A stretch of 14,459 nucleotides of DNA, from the NCBI GenBank assembly GCA_019912905.1, contig JAIOHO010001028.1:1-14459 (forward strand), written 5' to 3'. Under the pieces are notes generated by a model, which was given only the letters and a program-made list of their open reading frames with translations, was not told where the DNA came from and made no database searches. This document shows positions 7,503 through 14,459 of the stretch, one piece after another; position 1 is the stretch's first letter; each line of letters opens with the position of its first letter. The DNA is from Anaerolineae bacterium (GTDB taxonomy: Bacteria > Chloroflexota > Anaerolineae > Aggregatilineales > Phototrophicaceae). The position numbers and the translations under genes are program-made.

Positions 7503-7517
7503 AGTCGGTTCCCGACT
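7503..7517. repeat. Inverted repeat AGTCGG-TTC-CCGACT upstream of mreB promoter
   Basis: A perfect six-base inverted repeat with a three-base centre in the tilS-mreB divergent gap, about 27 bases upstream of the mreB -35 region. It is not followed by a T-run in either direction, so it does not look like an intrinsic terminator. A protein-binding site for mreB control is possible. Nothing else in this 263-base gap stands out beyond the two promoters. Confidence 0.3.
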
Positions 7518-7543
7518 GCGAATGTGCCCTGATTGCGCTGCGC

Positions 7544-7572
7544 TTTTGATTCGCCAGTCAGCATGTTATAAT
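7544..7572 (+). promoter_or_regulatory. mreB: Extended -10 promoter of mreB
   Basis: TGTTATAAT (7564-7572) is a perfect extended -10 (TGN plus consensus TATAAT). Upstream there is only a loose T-rich -35 (TTTTGA at 7544-7549 with 17-base spacing), which extended -10 promoters tolerate. Transcription would start near 7580, about 30 bases before the GTG at 7609. The ATG at 7522 lies upstream of this promoter, which argues against that longer start. Confidence 0.7.
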
Positions 7573-7593
7573 GCCGCGCTGTTCAGTGCCGAT

Positions 7594-7598
7594 AGGAG
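7594..7598 (+). promoter_or_regulatory. mreB: Ribosome binding site fixing the mreB GTG start
   Basis: AGGAG ends ten bases before the GTG at 7609. It decides the start: the resulting N-terminus (LSPLDYFLGLFSLDIGIDLG) matches the usual position of MreB relative to its first phosphate motif, whereas the frame-extending ATG at 7522 would add 29 atypical residues. Confidence 0.75.
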
Positions 7599-7608
7599 TC
7601 TCCGCTTC

Positions 7609-8670
7609 GTGTTAAGCCCACTGGATTATTTTCTCGGCTTATTTTCACTCGATATTGGCATCGACCTCGGCACAGCGAATACGCTCGTGAGTGTGAGAGG
7701 GAAAGGGATCGTCATCAACGAACCCTCGTTTGTAGCTATCGAGCGTAAAACGCGCCGTCCCATTGAAGTGGGGTCGCGCGCCAAAGAGATGTGGAGCAAG
7801 AATCCGCGCGATATTCTGGTGGTGCGTCCCCTGCGCGATGGTGTCATCAGCGAGTTTGAAGTCACCGAAGCCATGCTGCATCATCTCATCAGCAAAGCTC
7901 ACGAGCAGACCTGGGTCCCGATCCCCAGGCCGCGCGTGGTGGTCGGCATCCCCAGCGGTGTAACCGAAGTGGAAAAGCGTGCCGTGTTCGATGCGGCCAT
8001 CAGCGCCGGTGCGCGCGAAGCGTACCTGATCGAAGAGCCAGTCGCCGCGGCGATTGGTGCCGGTCTGCCGGTGCAGGAGACACGCGGCAGCATGATCGTG
8101 GACATCGGCGGCGGCACGACTGAGGTCGCAATCTTTTCGCTGGGTGGCATCGTCATCAGCCGGTCGATCCGCGTGGCCGGTGACGAGATGGACGAAGACA
8201 TCGTGCAGTATATGCGCACGAAACATAATCTGCTGATTGGCGAACCGACGGCTGAACATGTCAAAATTGACATCGGCTCGGCTTTCCCGCTGCCGCAGGA
8301 GCAGGTTCGCCCGGTGAAGGGGCGCAATCTGGTGACGGGTCTTCCCTCACAGGTTGAGGTTAGTTCGATCGAAATTCGTGAAGCGATCAGCGGATCGGTC
8401 GATATTCTGATCGATACGGTCAAGGATGCCCTGGATGATACGCCGCCGGAACTGATCGCGGACCTGATGGAAAGCGGCATCTGTATGGCGGGCGGCGGCA
8501 GCCAACTGCGCGGCCTGACCGAGCGCATGTCCGAGGAAGTGAACATCCGCGTCTGGCTGGCCGAAGATGCCATGACCTGTGTGGCGCGCGGGGCCGGGCG
8601 CGTGCTGGAAGATTACAACAACCTGCGCCGCCTGCTCGTCGGCCTGGAACGCGGCAGCACCCATCACTGA
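7609..8670 (+). CDS. mreB: Rod shape-determining protein MreB (bacterial actin)
   Basis: MreB polymerises with ATP on the inner face of the membrane and guides the elongation machinery. From the GTG start it is 353 residues, a normal length. Visible motifs: phosphate-1 DIGIDLGTANT (15-25), the catalytic-side IEEPVAAAIGAG (141-152), phosphate-2 DIGGGTTEV (165-173), RVAGDEMDEDIV (188-199), NLLIGEPTAE (207-216) and adenosine motif GGGSQLRG (295-302). The N-terminal LSPLDYFLGLF is hydrophobic enough for membrane contact but lacks the basic residues of the E. coli helix. It is the first gene of the mre-mrd-min cluster, has its own extended -10 promoter, and is separated from mreC by 55 bases that hold a second promoter. 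Identification is certain. Confidence 0.98.
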   Translation: MLSPLDYFLGLFSLDIGIDLGTANTLVSVRGKGIVINEPSFVAIERKTRRPIEVGSRAKEMWSKNPRDILVVRPLRDGVISEFEVTEAMLHHLISKAHEQTWVPIPRPRVVVGIPSGVTEVEKRAVFDAAISAGAREAYLIEEPVAAAIGAGLPVQETRGSMIVDIGGGTTEVAIFSLGGIVISRSIRVAGDEMDEDIVQYMRTKHNLLIGEPTAEHVKIDIGSAFPLPQEQVRPVKGRNLVTGLPSQVEVSSIEIREAISGSVDILIDTVKDALDDTPPELIADLMESGICMAGGGSQLRGLTERMSEEVNIRVWLAEDAMTCVARGAGRVLEDYNNLRRLLVGLERGSTHH

Positions 8671-8695
8671 CGGTGCTTCTCCCATCTGCTATAAT
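8667..8695 (+). promoter_or_regulatory. mreC: Internal promoter upstream of mreC, overlapping mreB stop
   Basis: CTGACG (8667-8672, 4/6 to TTGACA) is followed after exactly 17 bases by TATAAT (8690-8695), which also carries an extended TGC in front. The -35 overlaps the mreB TGA (8668-8670). The -10 context TGNTATAATGCC is the same as at the mreB promoter. Transcription would start near 8702, some 24 bases before the mreC ATG. Confidence 0.7.
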
Positions 8696-8725
8696 GCCAA
8701 CTGATAATCGTGTTCATTCTGGATT

Positions 8726-9583
8726 ATGGTGCGTAACTGGCGATCCAACCGGCTTCTTTTTCTCGCGGTGAGTCTGTTCTTCTGCTTCGGGTTGATGGCG
8801 CTAAGTCAGGTGGGCCTGCTCACCCCGCTCGAAGACCTGGCCGCGGTTCCCCTGAACGCGCTGTCCGGCGTCTTCAATACGATTGCGCTGTCGGTCGTAG
8901 GCGGCGTGACTGACCTGGCCGAACTACAAAATCTGCGCCAGCGCAACGCCGACCTGGAAGAAGCCCTGGCTCAATTCCAATCGGAATTGGTAGAACTGCG
9001 TGAAATCGCCAGCGACTATAAGCGCCTGACGGAACTGCTGGATTACACCACCTCGGTGACCAATCAGGAATTTGTGACGGCGGATGTGGTCAACGTCGAT
9101 CTGACCGGCCTGCGGCGGACGATCGTCATCAACCGGGGCACGCGCGACGGCCTTACGACGGGCATGCCGGTGGTCACCCGCCAGGGCCTGATCGGGCGAA
9201 TCCTGGATGTCAGCGCCAATGCGTCCCGCGTGCTGTTGATCACCGACCGGGACAGCGCGGTCAGCGCCCGGCTGCAAAGTTCGCGCGCCGAGGGCAGCAT
9301 CCAGGGCCAGCTTTCCGGCAACCTGCGCATGACGATGATTCCGCTGGGTTCCCCGGTTCAGACCGGCGATCTGGTGATCACGTCCGGGCTGGGCGGTAAT
9401 TTCCCGCCGGACATCCCGATTGGCGTGGTGACGAGTATCCGGCAGGTCGAAGCGGAATTGTTTCAGGAAGCGGAAATTACCAGCCTGAATAACTTTGACA
9501 CCCTGGAATTTGTGCTGGTCATCACCAGCTTCGAGCCGATCGATATTTCCGTGTTCCAGCAAGAAAACGCAGAAGGATCGTAA
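8726..9583 (+). CDS. mreC: Rod shape-determining protein MreC
   Basis: MreC is the bitopic scaffold that links MreB to PBP2 outside the membrane. The 285-residue protein has a short basic N-terminus (RNWRSNR), one transmembrane helix (about 9-29), a coiled coil (about 63-107, LAELQNLRQRNADLEEAL and on), and the two beta domains typical of the family. These carry INRGTRDGLTTGMPVV (135-150), GLIGRI (154-159) and GDLVITSGLGGNFPPDIPIG (214-233). The start is ATG 8726; no strong Shine-Dalgarno is seen before it, and an adjacent GTG codon is the only close alternative. It ends three bases before the mreD start, so mreC and mreD are probably coupled. Length and motifs are normal. Confidence 0.96.
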   Translation: MVRNWRSNRLLFLAVSLFFCFGLMALSQVGLLTPLEDLAAVPLNALSGVFNTIALSVVGGVTDLAELQNLRQRNADLEEALAQFQSELVELREIASDYKRLTELLDYTTSVTNQEFVTADVVNVDLTGLRRTIVINRGTRDGLTTGMPVVTRQGLIGRILDVSANASRVLLITDRDSAVSARLQSSRAEGSIQGQLSGNLRMTMIPLGSPVQTGDLVITSGLGGNFPPDIPIGVVTSIRQVEAELFQEAEITSLNNFDTLEFVLVITSFEPIDISVFQQENAEGS

Positions 9584-9586
9584 GCG

Positions 9587-10090
9587 GTGGGCAGCTTTCT
9601 CAGCCTTCCGGTCCTCATCCTGGCCGCCGTGCTGCAAGCCAGTGTGGGTCCACAGATCCGCTTCTGGGATGGCGCGCCGGATCTCGTGTTCCTGCTGGTG
9701 CTGTCGTGGTCGATTCACGCGCCGCTGGAGGAGAGCGTGACCTGGGCGCTGGTGGGCGGCATCCTCCAGGATTTGCTGTCAGTTGCGCCACTTGGCCTGT
9801 CGTCGGTGGGCATGATTGTGGTCGTGTTCGCCGTCTCGTATCTGTCGCGGCAGGTTCAGCGCATTGGCTTTCTGTGGCTGACCGCGCTGGCGCTGGCGGG
9901 GAGCCTGTTTCAGCAGATGGTGACCTGGCTGCTGTTTGCCGCGTTGGGGTTCACCGTCAGGTTCGCGGACGATTTCAGCTTTGTGATCGTCCCGACCATC
10001 ATCTATAATCTGGCGCTTGTCTGGCCCCTTTACGGGCTGGCACGCGTGTTACAGCGGCGTCTGACGTCCAGCCGCCGCATGGAAATGTAA
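9587..10090 (+). CDS. mreD: Rod shape-determining protein MreD
   Basis: MreD is the small polytopic partner of MreC. The GTG start at 9587 has AAGGA nine bases upstream, inside the end of mreC, and lies three bases after the mreC stop. The 167-residue product is almost entirely hydrophobic, with about five helices, and carries the family pattern APDLVFL (30-36) followed by GGILQDLLSVAPLGLSSVG (57-75). The tail is basic (LQRRLTSSRRMEM), fitting a cytoplasmic C-terminus. Sequence similarity within the family is low, so position between mreC and mrdA contributes to the call. Confidence 0.92.
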   Translation: MGSFLSLPVLILAAVLQASVGPQIRFWDGAPDLVFLLVLSWSIHAPLEESVTWALVGGILQDLLSVAPLGLSSVGMIVVVFAVSYLSRQVQRIGFLWLTALALAGSLFQQMVTWLLFAALGFTVRFADDFSFVIVPTIIYNLALVWPLYGLARVLQRRLTSSRRMEM

Positions 10091-10104
10091 GTGGCGCAGG
10101 GTAA

Positions 10105-10128
10105 GAATGCCTGCATCAGGCAAGATTC
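10105..10128 (+). other. Small hairpin in the mreD-mrdA gap
   Basis: GCCTG-CAT-CAGGC (10109-10121) is a perfect five-base-pair stem with a three-base loop; flanking GAAT and ATTC can pair with a small bulge. It sits in the 70-base gap before mrdA. There is no T-run after it, so it would act, if at all, as a transcript stability or processing hairpin rather than a full terminator. I see no promoter in this gap. Confidence 0.35.
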
Positions 10129-10160
10129 TGTCGTAAGCTGGATGTTGAGGTAATGCGGTT

Positions 10161-12446
10161 ATGCGACCCCTCGAACCGTTTCAGGGTTGGCGTCTGACCT
10201 TCCTGCAAGGCGTGATTTTTGCCGTCTTTCTGCTGTTTTCCTTCCGATTGTACGAACTGCAAATCTCGGGTTGGGAGGAGGCGCAGCTGGCCGCCGATGA
10301 CAACCGCCTGGAAGAACTGCCGGTGGCGGCCCCACGCGGGGTGATCTTTGATCGTTACAACAAACCGCTGGCGATTAATGTGCCCGCCTACAACGTCACC
10401 ATCGTCCCGGCGGCGCTGCCTGCCGATGATGCGGCAGTGCTGAGCATCTTCAACCGACTGTCGGCGCTGGTGAGCGTTCCCCCTACGGCGGCGCTGGCAG
10501 CGGGCGGCAATGTCCGCAGCATCGAGGAAATGGTCGATGAAGGACTGCGCATCGAGCCGTTCCGCGAAGTGATTATCGCCCAGGATGTGGCGTTACAGGT
10601 GGCGATGCAGATTCTCGAAGAACGCATCACCATGCCGGGCGTGGGCATCGAAGCAGTCGGTGTCCGCGAATATCCGACTGGGGCGCTGACCTCGCAGGTG
10701 GTGGGCTACATGGGGCCGATTCCGGCAGAAGAGGCGCAGGCGCTCATCGAACAGGGCTATAACCCGGCTTTTGACCGCATCGGCTACGCTGGTGTCGAAT
10801 ATTTCCTCGAAGGCGTCCTTGGCGGGCAGCGAGGTTCGGCGCTGCGCGAAGTCGATGTGGCGGGCGAAGTGATCCGCGAGATCAGCCGGACCGAGCCGGT
10901 ACCGGGCCAGAACGTGCGCCTGACGATCGACACCGATTTGCAGCGGGCTGCGGAAACGGCGCTCAAAAACCGCATTGCGTTTATCAACACGACCGAGGGG
11001 CGCATCCGCACCCAGTCCGGCGTGGTGCTGGCGATAAACCCCAAGACGGGCGAACTCCTGGCGATGGTCAGTTGGCCTACCTTCGATAACAGTCGCTTCG
11101 CCCGCAACATCGACTACCAGTATTACCTGGAAGTGTTCAGCGACCCGCAGACCCCGCTCGTCAATCACGCCATCAGCTCGCTGTATCCGCCCGGCTCGGT
11201 CTGGAAAGTGCTGACCTCTTTGGGCGTGCTCCAGGAGCAGGTGATCAAACCGGAAACGCTGATCTTTAACCCCGCGCGCCTGACCCTGCCCAACCGCTAT
11301 GCCCCCAACGATGAGGCCGCCGCGCAGACCTTCTTCGATTGGAAAGAGGGCGGTCACGGCCTGCTGAACATCGTCGGCGCGATCGCCAACAGTTCGGACG
11401 TGTTTTTCTATCAGGTCGGCGGCGGCAACCCGGACGTCAGCCCTTCGGTGCTTAAGCCCAACGGCCTGGGGCCGACCAACCTGTTTCGGTATGCCACTTC
11501 CGTCGGCATCGGCTCGGAACTGGGCGTCGAACTCCCCGGCGAACAGGCAGGACGGATGCCCGACCCGGACTGGAAACGCCGCGTGTATGGCGAAAACTGG
11601 TCTACCGGCGATACCTACAACGCCGCTTTCGGTCAGGGATATGTGACGGTCACGCCGCTCCAACTGCTGACTGCGGTCGCCTCGGTCGCTAATGGCGGTA
11701 CGCTGTATCAGCCGACGGTGGTCAACAGCTTCCTCGACGAAGGGGGCAACGTGACCCGCTCGTTCCAGCCGCAGGTGCTGCGCAACGTGAACCTGGATCA
11801 GGTCCCGCCGGATCAACCGCTGGTGCTGCTTCAGGTGGAAGACATGATTATGAAAGGCTCCACCAGCCTGGCCTGCACCTGCGAACCCGACAGCGACTCG
11901 TATAACCCGGCGCGCTGCGACCCAGAGCATTACCGCAATACGGTGGACATCAATCCCGACCCGTATATCGAGCAGCTTCGGGAATATCGTGTCCACATCC
12001 CCTTTAACTACCAGTTCAACGGCGGGGTCTGCAATCCGCTGCGCTTTAACCCGGATTACCAGCCGCCGTTCGTCGATACGCCGTATTACGACATCATCCA
12101 TGAGGGCATGCGTGGCGCGGTGACCTATGGCACGGCGACCGCGGCCAATCTGCCCTATGTGAATGTCGCGGGAAAGACTGGCACGGCGGAATACTGTGAC
12201 GATGTCGCGCGTCCATTGGGGCTGTGCATTCCAGGGAGCTGGCCGTCGCATGCCTGGTTCACGGCGTATGCCCCCTATGAGGACCCGGAAGTGCTCATCG
12301 TCGGCTTCGTCTATAACGGCGGTGAGGGTTCGCTGGTGGCGCTGCCGGTGGTCGTCGAAACCCTGGAAGCTTACTGGCGCTTGCGCACCGAGCGCGGCGG
12401 TGCCACACCCCTTTCCAATCCGCCTGTGAACAGCACCCAGTCATGA
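10161..12446 (+). CDS. mrdA: Penicillin-binding protein 2 (class B transpeptidase) with cysteine-bearing insertion
   Basis: PBP2 cross-links new peptidoglycan during elongation. The 761-residue protein has one transmembrane helix (about 13-34), a dimerisation/pedestal domain opening with APRGVIFDRYNKPLA (57-71), and a transpeptidase domain. Catalytic motifs are SVWK (346-349, nucleophile S346), SSD (411-413) and KTG (672-674), plus GDTYNAAFGQGYVTVTPLQL (483-502). It is over 100 residues longer than E. coli PBP2. Much of the excess lies between about 560 and 648 and between KTGTAE and the SHAWF strand (678-695). All six cysteines (572, 574, 586, 624, 679, 689) are in these two segments, outside the cell, which suggests disulfides. 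GAGG stands upstream of ATG 10161. The membrane protein gene starts 11 bases after its stop. Confidence 0.95.
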   Translation: MRPLEPFQGWRLTFLQGVIFAVFLLFSFRLYELQISGWEEAQLAADDNRLEELPVAAPRGVIFDRYNKPLAINVPAYNVTIVPAALPADDAAVLSIFNRLSALVSVPPTAALAAGGNVRSIEEMVDEGLRIEPFREVIIAQDVALQVAMQILEERITMPGVGIEAVGVREYPTGALTSQVVGYMGPIPAEEAQALIEQGYNPAFDRIGYAGVEYFLEGVLGGQRGSALREVDVAGEVIREISRTEPVPGQNVRLTIDTDLQRAAETALKNRIAFINTTEGRIRTQSGVVLAINPKTGELLAMVSWPTFDNSRFARNIDYQYYLEVFSDPQTPLVNHAISSLYPPGSVWKVLTSLGVLQEQVIKPETLIFNPARLTLPNRYAPNDEAAAQTFFDWKEGGHGLLNIVGAIANSSDVFFYQVGGGNPDVSPSVLKPNGLGPTNLFRYATSVGIGSELGVELPGEQAGRMPDPDWKRRVYGENWSTGDTYNAAFGQGYVTVTPLQLLTAVASVANGGTLYQPTVVNSFLDEGGNVTRSFQPQVLRNVNLDQVPPDQPLVLLQVEDMIMKGSTSLACTCEPDSDSYNPARCDPEHYRNTVDINPDPYIEQLREYRVHIPFNYQFNGGVCNPLRFNPDYQPPFVDTPYYDIIHEGMRGAVTYGTATAANLPYVNVAGKTGTAEYCDDVARPLGLCIPGSWPSHAWFTAYAPYEDPEVLIVGFVYNGGEGSLVALPVVVETLEAYWRLRTERGGATPLSNPPVNSTQS

Positions 12447-12456
12447 GGTCAGTCAC

Positions 12457-13602
12457 GTGCATCTGAGCGAATCGCAGCGGCAGGTCGCGGTCTACTGGCT
12501 GCCCGGTCTGATGGCCGGGGGCGTGGCCTGGCTGGTTTTTATCACGCTTGGGCATACCCCGCCGGTGCGTGCTTCGGGCCTGGCGCTGGTCATCGTCGGC
12601 ATGACCATGACTCTGCGGCGGTCCGGGGCGGCGCTGGCGATCATCGGCGGTCTGGCGCTGGCCTTCAGCCCAGCCTTCTGGACACAGACGGGATCGGCCC
12701 GCGATGTAAGCCTGCCCCTGGCATTGGTTGCGCTGGCCGCGACGGGCGTAATCACCCTGCTGGTGATGCGCGTCAGCCGCCGGGGGGTGCTGGCCCTGAT
12801 CATCGGTTTTGCCGTGTTCGCCCTGCTGTACTGGAGCCAGCTCGCCGGGATTGGCAGCCTGCGCATCACCACCCTGTCGTCGGCCTGGCTGCTGTACCTG
12901 CTGGTCGATGCACTGTACCGGACCAACCCGCGTCCCGATGACCCCCCGGCGGATGCGCTTCCCGCGCGTCATACCATCGGGATGCTGATTCTGATGGCGG
13001 TGGGAGTGGTCAATGCGCCCTTATTTATCCTGTTGGCCCCGGCGGTGGCGCTCGGCCTGGCGCTGACCCGCGTGCGCCTGCCGCTGGGATACTGGCTGCT
13101 GCTGGCGCTCATTGTCGGGGTGGGCGTATACGGTGTCTCCGCGCAATATCTGCGCTCGACCTGGTGGGTTTACCCGGCAGCGGTGGCCCAGGAACAGGGA
13201 CTCCATGTCCCCTTCCTGATGGCTGATGGCTGGCACGAAGCCTCGCGTTGGATCATGCTGGTGCAGTTGGTGGCAGGCCAGTTCACGCTGCTGGGGTTCG
13301 GCCTGGGCGTGATGGGCCTGGCGCGCCTGTCCCGCTGGTATCCGCCCCTGGGCACCGCGACGATGGTCGCCTATGCCATGTACGTGCTGTTTGGCCTGGT
13401 GTATTTTGGCAATGACAGTCCGGTCCTGCTGCTTCCTCTGTTGATGATTCAAATCCTGTGGATGACCTACGCGGTCTTTGCCCTGGGGGAGTGGTTGCAG
13501 CGCAGCGTGAATCCGCCCAACCGCCTGCTGCGCTGGCTCGCGCCCGCTCTTTATCTCTGGCTGCCGCTGCTCATGCTGGCGCGAATCACAACCGCCTTGT
13601 AG
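12457..13602 (+). CDS. Unrecognised polytopic membrane protein in the rodA position
   Basis: A 381-residue integral membrane protein with roughly ten hydrophobic helices (for example near 12-31, 38-52, 57-73, 84-104, 109-127, 172-202, 208-228, 264-288, 299-316, 322-346 and 357-376). A short hydrophilic, proline-rich loop (about 156-171) divides it, and a tryptophan-containing polar segment (about 229-262) could face outwards. It is not RodA/FtsW: the conserved PxxGxxLPFxSYG-type signature is absent. The later half, with FGNDSPVLLLPLLM (317-330), faintly recalls GT-C-like DUF2723 membrane proteins, but that is a guess. GTG 12457 has GAGGT eight bases upstream overlapping the mrdA stop, so it is co-transcribed and probably coupled with PBP2. 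This points to a role in envelope assembly. Existence is firm, function unknown. Confidence 0.8.
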   Translation: MHLSESQRQVAVYWLPGLMAGGVAWLVFITLGHTPPVRASGLALVIVGMTMTLRRSGAALAIIGGLALAFSPAFWTQTGSARDVSLPLALVALAATGVITLLVMRVSRRGVLALIIGFAVFALLYWSQLAGIGSLRITTLSSAWLLYLLVDALYRTNPRPDDPPADALPARHTIGMLILMAVGVVNAPLFILLAPAVALGLALTRVRLPLGYWLLLALIVGVGVYGVSAQYLRSTWWVYPAAVAQEQGLHVPFLMADGWHEASRWIMLVQLVAGQFTLLGFGLGVMGLARLSRWYPPLGTATMVAYAMYVLFGLVYFGNDSPVLLLPLLMIQILWMTYAVFALGEWLQRSVNPPNRLLRWLAPALYLWLPLLMLARITTAL

Positions 13603-13626
13603 CATTCACAACAGAATCATTATAGA
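13597..13626 (+). promoter_or_regulatory. Weak candidate promoter for minC-minD
   Basis: TTGTAG (13597-13602) and TATAGA (13621-13626) are 18 bases apart in the 99-base gap before minC; the first overlaps the stop codon of the membrane protein gene. Matches are 3/6 and 4/6. The gap is more AT-rich than the flanking genes. It also contains TATCAT at 13637-13642 without a matching -35. Read-through from the upstream genes is equally likely. Confidence 0.3.
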
Positions 13627-13692
13627 CTTGTTACTGTATCATCCTCGATGAACAACAGCTGGCACACCAGGGGTGCGTTGATCCCCACGGGC

Positions 13693-13697
13693 GGAGG
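13693..13697 (+). promoter_or_regulatory. minC: Ribosome binding site fixing the minC start
   Basis: GGAGG ends four bases before the ATG at 13702. The in-frame ATG at 13648 has no such site, and its 18 extra residues do not resemble MinC, whose usual N-terminus begins shortly before the IKGVRDGLLI strand. Confidence 0.75.
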
Positions 13698-13701
13698 ACA
13701 C

Positions 13702-14385
13702 ATGCAGGAACAGGCTTTTGCGATCAAAGGCGTCCGCGATGGGCTGCTGATTTCGTTGGACCCGACGGCAGAGTGGGGGGCGGCTGTCGCCAGTCTTGCG
13801 GCGCGCATCGACGAGCAAAGTCACTTTTTTGCGGGCGCGCGTATCATCGTGGATGTGGGTGAGCGCCCGGTACCGAAGTACGAACTGACGTCTTTGAAGG
13901 CGCTGCTGGAGCGGCGAGGGTTGACCCTGTGGGCGGTCCTCAGCGCCAGTGAAACGACCGCAGACTCGGCGGATGCGCTGGACCTGCGAACCAGTGTGGG
14001 CGGGATTGTCCCTGCCCAGGGTGAGCGTGAAGAGGAAGCCGGAATCGACCCCGAGGAGATTGGCACCGCCGGGGTGATGATCCGCCGCACGCTGCGATCG
14101 GGACGCACGGTCCACAGTTCCGGGCATGTGATGGTGTATGGGGATGTCAACCCTGGTGCGGAGATCATTGCGACGGGCGACGTGGTCGTCTGGGGGCGGC
14201 TGCGCGGTAACGTCCATGCCGGTGCTGAAGGTGACGAAGATGCGGTGGTGTGCGCGCTCGACATGACCCCGACGCAGCTGCGCATCGCCGGGTACATCGT
14301 CACGTCGCCGCCTGAAAAACGGCGCAAACCCCGACCCGAAGTTGCCCTGGTGCGCGACGGCCAGATTGTTGTTGAAGCCTGGTAA
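13702..14385 (+). CDS. minC: Septum site-determining protein MinC
   Basis: MinC blocks FtsZ ring formation away from midcell and is recruited to the membrane by MinD. The 227-residue product begins FAIKGVRDGLLISL (6-19), the usual start of the FtsZ-antagonist N-domain. A variable acidic linker follows (about 102-124), then the C-terminal beta-helix domain with RTLRSGRTV (129-137), YGDVNPGAEI (146-155), VWGRLRGNVHAGAEGDED (163-180) and PTQLRIAG (190-197). Length and motifs are those of a full MinC. It lies 99 bases after the membrane protein gene and 21 bases before minD, so minC and minD form a pair. Whether minE follows cannot be seen. Confidence 0.96.
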   Translation: MQEQAFAIKGVRDGLLISLDPTAEWGAAVASLAARIDEQSHFFAGARIIVDVGERPVPKYELTSLKALLERRGLTLWAVLSASETTADSADALDLRTSVGGIVPAQGEREEEAGIDPEEIGTAGVMIRRTLRSGRTVHSSGHVMVYGDVNPGAEIIATGDVVVWGRLRGNVHAGAEGDEDAVVCALDMTPTQLRIAGYIVTSPPEKRRKPRPEVALVRDGQIVVEAW

Positions 14386-14406
14386 TCAACCGGAGGAATG
14401 AAATTC

Positions 14407-14459
14407 ATGGGGGCAAAAGTCGTTACGGTTACATCCGGGAAAGGCGGCGTGGGCAAAAC
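14407..14459 (+). CDS. minD: Septum site-determining protein MinD, first 17 codons
   Basis: The frame MGAKVVTVTSGKGGVGK runs to the right edge. KGGVGK is the start of the deviant Walker A motif of MinD/ParA ATPases, and TSGKGGVGK directly after minC is diagnostic of MinD. GGAGG at 14392-14396 is ten bases before the ATG at 14407; an in-frame ATG at 14398 is too close to that site. MinD binds the membrane in its ATP form and recruits MinC. Only the very beginning is visible, so membrane-targeting helix and completeness cannot be judged. Confidence 0.93.
   Translation, partial: MGAKVVTVTSGKGGVGK

Noticed and set aside
7522..7608. Longer start for MreB at ATG 7522
   Set aside because: It lies upstream of the consensus extended -10 at 7564-7572, and the extra residues are atypical; GTG 7609 has AGGAG at correct spacing.
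7346..7608. Small RNA or riboswitch in the tilS-mreB gap
   Set aside because: Apart from one short inverted repeat and the promoters, no conserved riboswitch-like or tRNA-like structure could be seen.
10109..10121. Hairpin after mreD as an intrinsic terminator
   Set aside because: The stem is short and is followed by AAGATTCT, not a T-run.
10593..12251. Long open frame (552 codons) on the minus strand opposite mrdA
   Set aside because: It is antisense to a certain PBP2 gene with intact motifs, and its translation is a low-complexity His/Arg/Asp-rich sequence typical of antisense frames in GC-rich DNA.
12457..13602. Membrane protein as RodA
   Set aside because: The polytopic layout and position fit, but the conserved RodA/FtsW C-terminal signature and length do not.
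13648..13701. Longer start for MinC at ATG 13648
   Set aside because: No ribosome binding site, and the extra 18 residues are unlike MinC; GGAGG precedes the ATG at 13702.

Overview
The window is GC-rich bacterial chromosome with compact gene spacing. It is most likely from Chloroflexota (an Anaerolineae-like lineage). That assignment is inference from the layout mreBCD - mrdA - membrane protein - minC - minD, the two-domain GH3 enzyme and the overall protein flavour; there is no rRNA or other phylogenetic marker here. All genes look chromosomal, and I see no transposon, tRNA, rRNA, CRISPR array or prophage.

Left half (1-7345), all on the minus strand. Read in the direction of transcription the order is: tilS (tRNA-Ile lysidine synthetase); a response regulator with its own good sigma-70-type promoter; a secreted GH3 beta-N-acetylhexosaminidase (nagZ) one base behind the regulator; a Clp/Hsp100 ATPase; a Uma2-family protein; and an unrecognised reading frame that runs off the left edge. 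The Clp ATPase has a ruined first ATPase site and no middle domain.

Right half (7609-14459), all on the plus strand, diverging from tilS. This is a cell-shape and division-site locus: mreB, mreC, mreD, mrdA (PBP2), an unrecognised membrane protein with about ten helices where rodA often sits, minC, and the first 17 codons of minD. mreB and mreC each have a near-identical extended -10 promoter (TGNTATAATGCC). The mreC promoter overlaps the mreB stop codon.

How the genes fit together: MreB filaments, MreC/MreD and PBP2 drive lateral wall synthesis, MinC/MinD position division, and the secreted NagZ-type enzyme trims peptidoglycan. Most of the window is therefore envelope biology, with a regulator that may be coupled to the wall hydrolase. 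No clearly new defence or mobile system is visible. The most unusual items are the Clp ATPase with a degenerate first ATPase domain, the six-cysteine cluster confined to the catalytic domain of PBP2, and the unknown membrane protein in the rodA position. Every gap between genes is under 300 bases.
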